A DNA stretch of 64,000 nt from contig OX393570.1 in NCBI GenBank assembly GCA_947652115.1, positions 1,855,421 through 1,919,420 of the forward strand. Reading direction: 5' to 3'. The notes under the pieces are model-generated. The model did not search any database, was not told where the DNA came from, and was given only the letters and a program-made list of their open reading frames with translations. Made by a program: the position numbers and the translations under genes. Source of the DNA: Blastomussa wellsi (lineage: Eukaryota; Cnidaria; Anthozoa; Scleractinia; Plerogyridae). Shown one piece after another: positions 32,701 through 44,700 of the stretch (the first letter of the stretch is position 1; every line of letters begins with the position of its first letter).

Positions 32701-35700
32701 ACAACACAACACAACACAGAACAGCACAACACAACAGAGCACAGCACAACACAACGCAGCACGGCACAAACCAACACGCTGACACAGCATAACACAGCAC
32801 GGCAAAACACAGCACACGACAACACACCACAGCAAAGCACAACACACCACAACACAACACAAGAAAACACAACGCAACGCAACACAGTACAACACAACAC
32901 AACACAACACAACACAGCACAACAACACAGTACAACACAGAAAAACACAAGAAAACAAAACAAAACAAAAAACATAACACAAAAAATATAAAACACAACA
33001 CAATACAATACGTGACGATATAATACAGCGATTTTCAGAGAAGCGATTATATTTGTTTTCAATTTTGCTTGACCGATGTCAGCGTCAAATGCGGGAGAAA
33101 CGCGTTAACTTGGTGACAATTTTTTGAAACTTTACTTGCTATTAGTTTCTACGTTAAATAGTTTAAATGCTGACCCTTTACCAAGCCCTCACCTCTGTTT
33201 AAATGCACGACGGCCCATCTCTCGCGCTGCACGCTTCACGTCATCAGGGACCGCGTCCTTTTCTTCATCGGACAACTGATGCACATCATGTCCTGCGTCT
33301 AGTCGATAAGGGCCCCCTTTACCACCTAGCCCGGCCGTATCGCGTCCCCCGGTGCCCCCAGCCCAAGTGTTACCTCCGACATGAGGTGCGTTATTAGGGT
33401 CCACCTGTAATAAAATGAACCGATTAGAAAAATGTAAATTGTGACTGGCTAAACAAAAGTGAAAAGTCATGCATTTAAAGTGTTCTCTAGTATCCTTCAG
33501 CAGTAAGACAAAAATGTTATTTCACACCTTGCCGTGTTTTGGACTTGTGACGTCTTCTCCACTTTCCCTCGAGTAATTAACCTGTGAGTAAAACACCAAC
33601 AAACCTGGTTTATCTCAAAATTCCAGTCTCGGCTGATCATTTCTCCTTGAAAAAGGCTCATACCTGTAAGGGGCCCTGATAGTCTTCTCCAATGAGTCCC
33701 TTCCATTTCTCCAGTGAAGTCACGAGGTTCGTTACACCAGTCTCCCACAACCGAATGCGGCCGGCAACGTCGACTGTCACAATACCTTCGTATGTCGTTG
33801 GCGCCATTACCAGTGGTTTTCCCGCCAAACGCGCGAACAGAGACAAGTCTTGACGGCCTGGGAATGGAATGTAACGGACAGATCTGAAAGAAATTCAAGT
33901 ACGTTTATTACAAAAAGAGATTCCAACAAAAAAAAACTACGAAAACGAACGCTTGGACAGACAAGCAAGCGTCTGTCAATAGGTTTTTCTGTTTTGAAAA
34001 CGCTTCCTGACAAGACTTTTCCCTCGCAAGCCGTTAAGCGGCCCGTCACGCAACACTTACCCCAAGTTGCGTGACGACCTAAGGAGACCAGTTTTAGGTA
34101 AATAAAGGAATATTTTGAGTTAAATTACACCTCTACGCAGGCACAAGCTTGAAATTTACCTTCTTGAAACATCAGTCACTTCCAAATATCCCAATGGTCT
34201 TTGCGCTCTAAAGTGTCGAGGATCCTCATCTTCTTTCGTTATTTTGTCCTCACTCTTCGGAACGGCAGAGTCTGGAACCAAACGGACAACTTGTGTCGCG
34301 GCAGGAAGACAAAGAGGAGGGACTGTTTCCTCTGAGATAAGTTTGTCCAATGGGTTTACTTTTCGCTCTGAGTGTGAAATATAAACAGCGCGGGAAAAGC
34401 ATCAGCCAACGAGAAGCAGTTAAAACGGCGATTTCACTACGGGCTAGGTACAACAAAACATACTCTGGAATTTGGTTCTTATTTGGAAGTTACAAAAACT
34501 TTGAGAAAAAGAAGACGGAAAAGTTGTCCTGCATCTATTGACAAAATGACGTTTTACAAAACCACAACAAAGCAACCGGTGATTCCCTTTTAGATCGAAA
34601 GATCTCCGCGGCTCTGCTGGAGGGCAAGATCTTATGGGGTTTGTAAGTGAATGGGTTGAGCTTAGCGTGGGCGAGTGAATAAATAGGCAAATATGAAGAG
34701 GTGCAATTTTACACTTGACACTCTTTTTCAGAATTAGAAGGATTAACATAATTTACTCTCATACCTGAATGTACAGGTTCTTTTCCACTTTGCTTTTGTC
34801 TTCGAAATGAATAAAAACTGACCGGTGACTTTCCGAGTAACTGATCGGGTCGCGCAACCGCCACAGTCGCATAATCTTCGGAACCGACCAACAATCGATT
34901 GCTTCGCGATCTCTTTTCCTCTCTAACAATTGAGGAAAGTGCTCCAGGTGGTAGGCTACGGGTCGATATCGATTTCCACTGTGCGTTTTCCTCTCCGACC
35001 AAATTATTGCTTTCGATTGGATGAAGAACACAAGGCACCGGCGCTTCCGGGTAGGGTTTTGTCAGTAAGTACTTCCGGTCAGTCCCAGTCTCACACACGA
35101 GCCACAAGTCACGTGAGAAGGGGTGAAACTGTCCAATAACAAAAGGCATAGTAATCTGTTGTGTCGTTCCGTCTATTAAATCCACTACATCCATTTTATT
35201 GCTATCCTCTTGATAAACAATAACCTTATTTTCGTGAGCAAATTCGGAGCTCATTAAAAACTTGCCCTTTTCGACCGAAAAGTGACGCGTTAGTTTCTCC
35301 TTGGTGTTGTCTACTATGGATTTAAAGTTCAGGGCTCGAAGGTCCTTTTCTGCAGGGTTCAAGAGAAATAACGAGTTTGAGTCCTGTTCATGAATAAGCA
35401 CTTGGCCCTGGAGGTCGCCTCCTAAAGCCGCCATCTTGAGGCGGGGGACCGCGTACTGGGACCGTGGAAACATCTCATATAGGTCCATACACAATACTGA
35501 ATCCTGATTGGTCTGTTGAGAGTAGAGGGAGACTGGGCTGAATGCCAGGGTGTGGATCCAGTCCCCTTTGTTTCCCCCTGGAACAAATCAAATCAATGCC
35601 ACGTCACACAAGCTTTGATTTAGGAAAATGCAGTCTGCTGTTTTGACTAAGGACACATACAATCTTGGTAAAAACTGTTCAGACTTCCTATTTCTTTAGT

Positions 35701-38700
35701 GAAAAAAGGCTCAACTAATTAATGGCTCCATCAAGCCAGAGCGTTTCCTGGTTTCCTTAGCATGAAGGCACGTATTCCGCCTCACCCCCCAAGGGATGGG
35801 ATGCTTGTGCATCCCCCCGTCTTGTTCAAGAACACAGAGCAGTGTTCCCGACCAGGGCTCGAACTCAGACAACTCCGGAGTCCAGCAATAACCATTATGC
35901 CACAGAGAACTTCTCGCTTATTAAGGGCATTGGGAATTTGACAACTCCTTACCAGGCCCAACAGCAACACTCATTACCACTCCTCCCTCGTGCATGGGCA
36001 GATCCCAGTGGCTGACTTGCTCCGAGAAGCCGTATGAACGATCATTGACGCGTTCAGATTCTCTGGATTTTACTGGAACCGTAGCAGGGCCCTGGAAACG
36101 AATAATACATCTCTAAATCTAAACAAAGGACCTCTCATTACCTCCCGACGATTACCGGTGGGTAAGTTAACAATTTTGTGGTAGAAATTAAATGCATTTT
36201 ACAAGACAGAGTGGAGACTCATTACATTCTGACAAAAACATAGATTATACAATCTTAGTTCTCGCTTTCGCCCTCCCTCTTTTTTCGATCATTTGGCGCC
36301 CGCTGCTTTTGCCGCCCCCGACTACTCGAGAGCCTGGAACAGGCTAATTTCCAGGGATAAACGAGAAAATGCGAGAAAAGGTCGGTTGCACGGTCGTGTC
36401 TGGCTTTCTGTCATGTTTCCTGTGGTCCTTGCGTGACAATTCAGTGATTGGTAAACCGCACCCCTACTGAAGTAAGAGTTTACTTTAGGACTAACCCGCA
36501 TCTTCAGTTTCCTTTCTTCCACTGGGCAGTTTATTCCCGCATTGAAACCACTCTCATCCCCAGGAATTTTCCAGGTGGAGACCAGGGTTGGGGCCGGCAG
36601 AGGAAACCTGGACACGAGACAGAACAGGAATCACAAAGGAGAGAATAATTTTAATCTTGGAGAAAATTAACTCTGGTAATCGGTCAAGGCCTCCTTTATT
36701 CCTTTCAAAACCAACAGTATCAAAGAAATTTGATAAAGACCATTAAATGCCGGTTCTTTTAGAAGGGAACATCGGTTCGAAATGAACGCCCACATGACAT
36801 ATAAAAGAGGCACTGACAACAACCAGAATTCACTTTCTTTATTTGACTTCTATTTGCGTTTAAATTACACACCCCAAAAATTGTAATAAAATTTACAAGA
36901 CGCATTCAGGTTATAATATTTAAAAATTCACAAGCTTTCGATTGCCAGTCTGTCAAAGATTGCAGACGGTTAATTTTTAGATCTTTTAACCAGACAGTGT
37001 CTTTTAAATTTTATTACGTCTTAACCTGGTTACTCATCTGTTTTCAAATGGTACAAAGAAGCAGCGTGAATTACAATTCAAATATTGATGCTCTGCACCA
37101 GGCAGACCATCGGAAATTTAAAACCCGATCGACGTCTCATTTTCGCTCGGAACCTGTTCTTAGCTTCGTCATGAATCCAGTAAGCTATCATTGCGTTCTT
37201 ACTCTTTGGACAGGTTGATGTTCCTGGTGGAGGCGCCCACAGGGATCCCATGCTTGTGAAGCACTTCCGTTACGACCTCTTTGACTTCCGGGTGATATGA
37301 ATCGAAGTCAAACACGTTGCGGACGACATTGGCCAAGCCCTCGTCGGGAAAAGCCTGTAAATACGACACAGTGTTATGTTGTTATGTTGCGTCATCAAGA
37401 TATGAGGTGAAAAGAGGGATCTAAACAGCTAAGCTAACCTCTATCTGCCACCCTTCTTCACATCTACTTGGATTTATTGCTGTTTGTTCTAAATATATAC
37501 ATTGTGTACCTCACATTATGTAACGCTCAATACGTGACGCACATCGTAAAGCAGATTACCTGATACAAATGGCGTCGCACATTGCGCGAGCACATTATGT
37601 GACGCATATTGTAAATCACATAACCTGATAAAAATAACATGCGGCACAATCCCACGTAAATTATAATTGACACAAATGTTATACCTGTAAGTGTTTGACG
37701 ACACTGACGACTTCCCTGGTGGAGTACGGATAAGAGATCAGACCTTGATCAGCTCGGGAACGTAATTCACCAAAGGCATTGACCAGCTTGTGAAGTAGCT
37801 CCTGTGGAACACTGGGACCGTACTTACGTAACATCGACTAAAAGATAGAAATGACACAAGAGATTTTAAAGCGCGGGAAACATGCAACCGGCACCAAGCG
37901 CGGGAAAACATGTAACCAGTTTCAAGCGCGGGAAAATATGCGTCCGGTGCCAAGCAAGGTATAAGAAGTTTTTAAAAGCATTTCTCAGTTCAAGAAAAAA
38001 AGGGGACAATTTGCCGCCTGAAATTTAGGGACAAGGAGGTACAAAATCTTCCTTTTAGGTTCAAATTGTGGATAATTGTGTGGTGGTTTGAAAGTTTCCA
38101 GGTTTCCTCCAACAGCTCTCAACAGTTGCTTTACAAATTAATTTGGGCACAGACAGTTATAAGATCGAGTACAGTTGGATTTTTACTTCATAATTCGCAA
38201 AAGCAATCATTACCTAGTTTTTAGAACAGAAGTCTGTAACAAGAATTAATATAATTTTAAGCTCACCATTTCTGACTCAAAGTCTGGATTATCTACTGCG
38301 TGACAGCTAAATATGTCACCTGTTACAAGGACAACAAATTTCGTCATTAAGAAGTAACTGTCATATTGAGAATTAAGATGAAACTGAGTTTGGAAAAAGG
38401 AGAACTCGTTGGGTTAAACTCAACTCCGAGGATGTATATTCTGGAGCTGAAAAGTTCTTACCAAGAGATCCGAAGAAATCATTTCCCAAGAAAGGAAATC
38501 CGGGCCGATTTGCAAGAACAACCATTCTGAAATCTGGATGCGCCCTGATGGCATTACTGGGCAGCGGAGTTGAATCATCACCTGTCAAACAAGAAGGGAA
38601 CCGGTTTAACTTGTTTTTCTGCCAAGTATGAGATTAATACAGGGGAACGGATATTTCACTTACCCGTCACAATCCGTCTACCATCTCCAAGCACCATCAC

Positions 38701-41700
38701 TCCACTTTCAACTAAGGACTTTAGTATGCAAGTCACGTGAGTGGGCGCTTTGTCCGCCTCATCAACGACTAACACGTGACCAAACTTGACCGCGCGAACC
38801 TGAGGAGAATACACCGATACTTCCATTACGGAATGGATCTTCATTTTCATTCATTCAATTAGAACAGTGGCTAGCCTGTTCCAGATACTCGATTAGCTGG
38901 AGAGCAACGTGAAAATTTGGATTTAATAGGGCAAAGAACGGCGAATGGAAAAAGTGGCGAGTGGTCCTCCTTATAATTTACGCTGTCTGTTTGTCGTGCT
39001 GCTCACCAACTGGAATAGGCCATCTTGAGGGAGACGGGGAAGATCAGATCGTTTATTCCAAGGAAGGTTTATTACGAGGAAATCACCTACACAAGCTCAC
39101 AATGCATATGACAACAAGGTAAAGCATTATAACTGGTTAGAGAAGATTATACTTTTCTTATAATAGTAGCGACTTTAAAAACCATGTGGCGCAAAGTTTA
39201 AAGATGCAAGCTTTGCAGAAATGCTACTCTAAAAAAGTTTAAAGAGATTGTTTTGCTTAAAGAGAAAATACAAGATTGCAGGCCTACTCGTTACGGTGAT
39301 ATTACTGACCAGCGGTGAATCCTCGTAAATAATGACTCCATCTTGAACGTTCGGCTGCAGAGTGAGAGACTGGACTGTAGTGTCCCTGTGACGGCAAAAC
39401 AGTAACAATGAAACTTGGTATTTTGCATCCGTTGTTCACAGAGAATTAAACTGCTACTAGTTTTTTGACTGCTCATTTTTCACTGCCTCTGTTACCACTT
39501 TGAGGATGTTAAAAGAATGGTTTTCAAGTGTTTTTCGATGATGAGATCAAAAACTTTCCCAACTTGTTTTCGGGCATTTTAGTTCCTTAGCTAGTTGCGT
39601 TAAAGGGGCTACGGCACGATATTTTGAGTCATTTCTTCGACAACCTAAAGTTACCATAAAAATGTAAGAAACATAAAAATAATAGTTTGCTAAGGAAGAA
39701 AAACACCAAAGGATTGATACTAAACCAGAAAGAAACAAGGATGGCTGAGGATGGAGAAGATTGAAACGGATTGGAAATGACGATTTTGAAAAAGTTAGGC
39801 TAAATTTTTCAAAGTGCACGGACGATGACGTTGCTCCTTTAAGTCACAGCGAGGTTAAGAGGAGGAAAAGTTGTCAAACTCGGTTAACTTTATAGTTGAA
39901 GCTGCAAACGAACAATTTTTAAACATACCTGTGAAGTTGGATGTATTCCCTTGGGCGGTTTAAAAGATGTAAAAATCTGTCTGCAATCTTATTTTTGCCA
40001 ACACCCTGAATATACAAAAAGAAAAAAAAGAGTCTTGTCTTAAACGGCTTTCAAACAGCAACACAATTGGGTTTACGAATTCATATTAGTCAGCTGAATT
40101 CTATTCTTGGTACATGATCGTGCAGAGAGAGTCGACATGGAAAAGATAACCATAATTATGCTACGGTGCGTGACACTTAGTGGTCCCTCTCCCCTGGGTG
40201 GGACGCGTGTCCATCGCAAGTTACTCCTCAGCATTCTGTCAGGTTCCACAAAAATTCGCCGGTACCCATTTATACTCCTGGGCGGAGAGAGGCGCTGTCC
40301 AAACACACAACTCAATGACCCCAGCCGAGGCTAGACCCCTGACCGTTGAATCCGAAGTCCAGCACGCCCCCCCCCCCCCCACCCTCCCACCGTGCGGTAA
40401 CAGCAAGCAAGTCAAATGTAGTGAACTAAACGCTAAGGAAGCTTCTTTACTGTCATGGCCGGCCTGGCTCGTTTTTACTGGATTATTCTCTTCCTTGTGG
40501 TAAGGCTTATCTGTTTGTATATTCTACCTGATTCCCGACGAGTAACAGATGTTCTCCAAGCATGAAGTCTTTTAACATGTCCTCCATAACATTCAGATGC
40601 TGCAATACAGATAACAACGTGAGACAAAGCATGACAAAGCATGACACTTGCGTTTTCTTACTAAATGGAGTAAGAGGGATAATTCCAGCAAGCGCTATTG
40701 AATTCCAGTCAGTACTCAGCTAGATTATTTTACAGTTCTGTGAAATGCAACCAGGCCTCTGTTTGAAAGTGAGGTTGGGGTGACCTTGACAGACCAACCT
40801 TTTCATTGGTACGATCCCCGGGTAATTTACCTTTAAATATCAAATTTAGATTGTTTTTAACTTGGTGTAAGACATAATTTTTCATAAGCTGATTCCAAGT
40901 TTGTTTGAAAATGGAGAATGTGTAGTCAGGAGATCTATGAAAAAAGGTTTGCCACTGACTCTTGATATTTTTCAACAGACGTTTCGGCTAATGCTTGAGC
41001 CTTCATCAGTGATATAAAATTAAAGCAAAGTTCGTTGTCACACGCTATTTAAAGTAACGTAGCGCAAAGCTTGCTTCCAGCTTGATTCCAAGTTTGCCCT
41101 GACCTGGTGATTTTCGTAGAATAACACATCAGGGACTTTGGTTTTATTCTCTGGATTGTAGACCGGTGCTGTTGTCTGTCCAATATGCAATTCTCCATTT
41201 TTTATTTCACCTGAAAATAATACAAACCAGCCATCGTGAATTTACCGTAATCGTGATAATCAAATAAGTAGATAGCGACAAAACCCCAATCATATCTTGG
41301 TTTGTGTTAGGTGACTTTCCCGCGCTTGACTGTGATTAGGTCATTGAGTCAGTTGCCTGACGTTGCGGTTGGCTAAACATCGTTAGTTTTGCGATTAAAG
41401 GCTTACACGCGCTTACCATTACACGAAATCCTTACAATAATTATTTCTTCGGCCTTAACATTCTATTAGCTTTACAATGATACATACTTTTAAAAGGTTT
41501 CATTATAAGCAACGCGCGCAGGAACGATTATCCGAAAGACACCCCTGAAGGTCTACAGTAACCTTAACAAAATAATGAAGTGTTTGGAATGTATTTTATC
41601 CTTTCATAAACTTTATTTTAAGGAACTTGTGAAACGTATTTCAATGAACAAACATTTTTAACACCATATTGCGTTCAAAAGTCATAATTAAACAGCTCTA

Positions 41701-44700
41701 TCCGTCGTCATAGCAACTCCCTGCGTGACTACCTTCAGTTACTTAAAATTAATATTAAATGCCTTAGGACACATTAAGCAATTAAAACTGAAGAACTCAC
41801 AGACAAAGTCACTGGTTTCCAGTTGCTCCAATTCAGAGGGATCTTTCTGAACATGTATTCTGGAATCATTGAGTACTTTTTCCAGCGATGATGCGGCCAG
41901 CCTGGGTAAAAACCTATGTACACACAAAAGGTTACCCCTTTCGTATAATTCCTCATTAGCAAGAGCATTTACATTTACATAACTTTAAATCATGTAATAA
42001 TTATTGCTAAACAATACTAATATTCATGTAGATGTAAAAATATTTTTCCTCTGACTAAGGTTTTCTTGACTAAGTTAAGAAATATCAATTATTTTTAATT
42101 AATTATTCAAAACCTGGAAAGAGAGAAAGCTTAATAATAAATTCTCTGAATATAATCAGATGACAGGCTGTTCCAAGCAGTGATAGTTCTAGGCCAGTAT
42201 AAGTCTAGCTATTTGTCTTAATTTGTCGAGAGTTGACCACCAAAACACAACACACCACTGTTGTGTAGAGCGTTCTGCTGTGCTATGCTGTACTGTGTTG
42301 TGGGTGTGTTGTACTGTGTTGTGTTATGTTGTGCCCTGTTGTATTGTGCCGTGTTGTGTTGTGCTGTGCTGTGCTGCGTTGTGCTCTGTTGTGTTGTGTT
42401 GTGCTGTGTCGTGCTGCGTTGTGTTGAGCGGTGCTGCGCTCTGCTATGCTGTGCTCTGTTCTGCTCTGTTGTGTTGTGTTGTGCTGTATTGTGTTGCGCT
42501 GTGTTGTGTTTGCTGTGCTATGTTGTGTTGTGTTGTGCTGTGTTGTGTTCTGTTGTGCTATGTTGTGTTGTGTTGTGTTGTATTGTGTTGTGCTGCGTTT
42601 TGCTCTGTTGTGTTGTGTTGTGCTAAGTTTTGTTTGGCTGTGTTGTATTGTGTGTTGTTGTGCTGTGTTTTGCTCTGTTGTGTTGTGTTGCGCTGTGTCG
42701 CGTAGCGTTGTGTTGAGCGGTGCTGCGCTCTGTTATGCTTCGCTGTGTTGTACTCTGTTGTGTTGTGTTGCGCTATGTTGTGTTGTGTTTGCCGAGTTGT
42801 GTTGTTCTGCTGTGCTGTGCCGTGCAGTGCTCTGTTGTGTTGTGTTGTGTTTTGCTGTGTTGTTGTGCTGTGTTGTGCTGTGTTCTGTTGTGCTATGTTG
42901 TGTTTTGCTGTGTTTTGTTGTGTTGTGCTGTGTTGCGCTGTGTTTTGCTGTGCTGTGCTGTGTTGTGTTGTGTTTTGCTGTGTTGTGTTCTGTTATGCTG
43001 TGTTGTGTTCTGTTGTGCTATGTTGTGTTTTGCTGTGTTGTGTTGTGTTCTGCTGTGTTGTCCTGTGCTGTGTTGTGTTGTGCTGTGTTGTACTGTGCTG
43101 TGTTATGTTGTGCTGTGTTGTGTTGTGTTGTGCTGTGTTGTGTCGTAATGTATTGTAATTATAAATACATACATAGGAAACTCGACAGTCCGTTCTTACT
43201 GATGTTTAGTCGCACCTTGCTAAACAAGCCTTGTGAATGGAATGCTCCAAATCTTCAGCTTGATAATTAGCCAGCCGACGAGCGATGCGGAGCAACTGTC
43301 TTGTAGACAAAGATGATGCAATGGACGAAACCTGTACGTAACCAGCCACACAACATCAAACAAGAAACAGCACTCTTTGAGTTATTTCCCCTTTAAATAA
43401 AGGAAATCTCAAAATAATAGTTTACAAAGAAAGAAAAACAGCAAAGAGGTGATACTAAACCAAAAAGGAACAAGGATGGTTAAGGATGGAAAATGGTCTC
43501 TGAATGGTCCCTTGGATTATAAATGACAAATAATTTTAAAAAATTACCCAGGCTAAAATTTTAAGATGCACAAACCATGACGTCACTCCTTTAAAAAGTA
43601 ACTGAAATTATTAACACTTAACTCCATGCAATATCGTAAGTGCTACCTGGCAGGAAATAAAACCTCACCGTAGGATCTTTTGACGATCGTAACTTGCCAG
43701 TAAGGTCTAAAAGCTTGTCCATGACATCACGTGGGGAGCCTGGGACCTAGGACCAAATGAGTTGCAGTAGCTCAGTTGGTTAGAGTGCCCAGCCGGTAAT
43801 GGGTTCAAATCCTGTCGGTGACTTAGATTTCTTTGCCCCATGTTCATAACAAAAATGAACATTATATGCCCTCTTTATGAAAAATAGTTATGTTGTTAAA
43901 TCCTCGGAAGCAAAAACGCAGAAATATTACATTTGACTTGTTGCAAGTCAGTAATTGAAACGCTTCTTGAAGAATCATAATTGAATTATTTCACAAGGTT
44001 TTGTTTTTGCCAGTTTAATCTCGGGTTCTTGAATACATTAACTCTAGCCGTGGCATCGCCTGTGAATACATTAACTCTAGCCGTTAACATTAGCCGTTAA
44101 CTCTTTTAAATGCTGGTCCAGATCAATCTGAATTTAGAAATACTGGTTTTGAGGGAGAGAGGAAAACCAGGAACGCAGAGAAAGCACTCAAAGCAAGGAC
44201 AAGAACCGACAACAAACTCAACCAACATAATTTATGATGCTGGGTCCAGGAATCAACCCGGTCTCTTACCATGTCATGGATGACTTGAGCTTCTTCCTGT
44301 TTGGAGAGTGGGCTGACATGATGGAACAGGAACATAGACAAAAGCTCAGAGTTCAGCCATTGCGGCTGAGAGCTGCCAATCACAGGAGGCTCAGCCAATC
44401 CGATAATGCGGAATGATGGATGAATGCACAGGATCCCCCTAAATTGAGAAAACAGTGCAAGTCTGTTCCTGGCATGCTAGCTCTTAGTCCAGCGACAGTT
44501 AACTCTGGTTTCCTTAGAATTTTGATACTAACGTTGGGTACCCCTTTCAACTCTGTCATTGTTATCAATGTTGTTATGTTGTGAAAACAAAGCCAAATGA
44601 GAGAAGGGGAGAGAAGGGGTAAAGTACAATATTACCTGCATGTGATTCAAGACATTCACAAAAAGTGTCTGATATTCATTTGTTGCAGTTAGTCTTGTCC

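Larger units (their letters stand above)
29701..33581 (-). other. VWA8: VWA8 exons 34-39: Gly-rich segment and VWA domain
   Basis: In order: 33528-33581, 33193-33404, 32114-32348, 31430-31588, 30602-30939, 29701-29809. Exon 35 is the highly conserved HVGGNTWAGGTGGRDTAGLG block. Exon 36 holds EIQMSEYDAEMYE and GELDDGKLIEGLTGE. Exon 37 begins the VWA fold with VVDVSGSMYRF (MIDAS DxSxS). Exon 38 supplies DIVGHSGD, SGDHTLEGTD and VVVLSDANLERYG, giving the remaining metal-coordinating residues. The protein ends LQQIFTSTMLNSR. All MIDAS residues appear intact. Confidence 0.94.
37203..41913 (-). other. VWA8: VWA8 exons 19-28: third AAA+ module
   Basis: In order: 41801-41913, 41104-41210, 40528-40599, 39929-40005, 39310-39385, 38664-38799, 38462-38581, 38267-38319, 37685-37837, 37203-37354. 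Walker A GNQGVGKN is split between exons 21 and 22. Exon 22 also gives REYIQLHR, exon 23 DTTVQSLTLQP, exon 24 Walker B VLVVDEADKAP, and exon 25 HPDFRMVVLANRPGFPFLGN, the sensor region. Exon 28 ends at a GA|GTAAGA donor. If that donor were ignored, the frame would meet a stop one codon later. Confidence 0.93.

Noticed and set aside
32436..33062. Frames of 118-208 codons on both strands
   Set aside because: Same reason: an (AACAC)n array in a VWA8 intron.
42223..43270. Overlapping plus-strand frames of 121-279 codons rich in Cys/Val/Leu
   Set aside because: They are translations of a (TGTTG)n array. The period is five, not three, and all frames are open with no start context or domain.
43752..43830. 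Functional tRNA gene
   Set aside because: Boxes A and B are good but the anticodon region is shortened and the acceptor ends do not pair.
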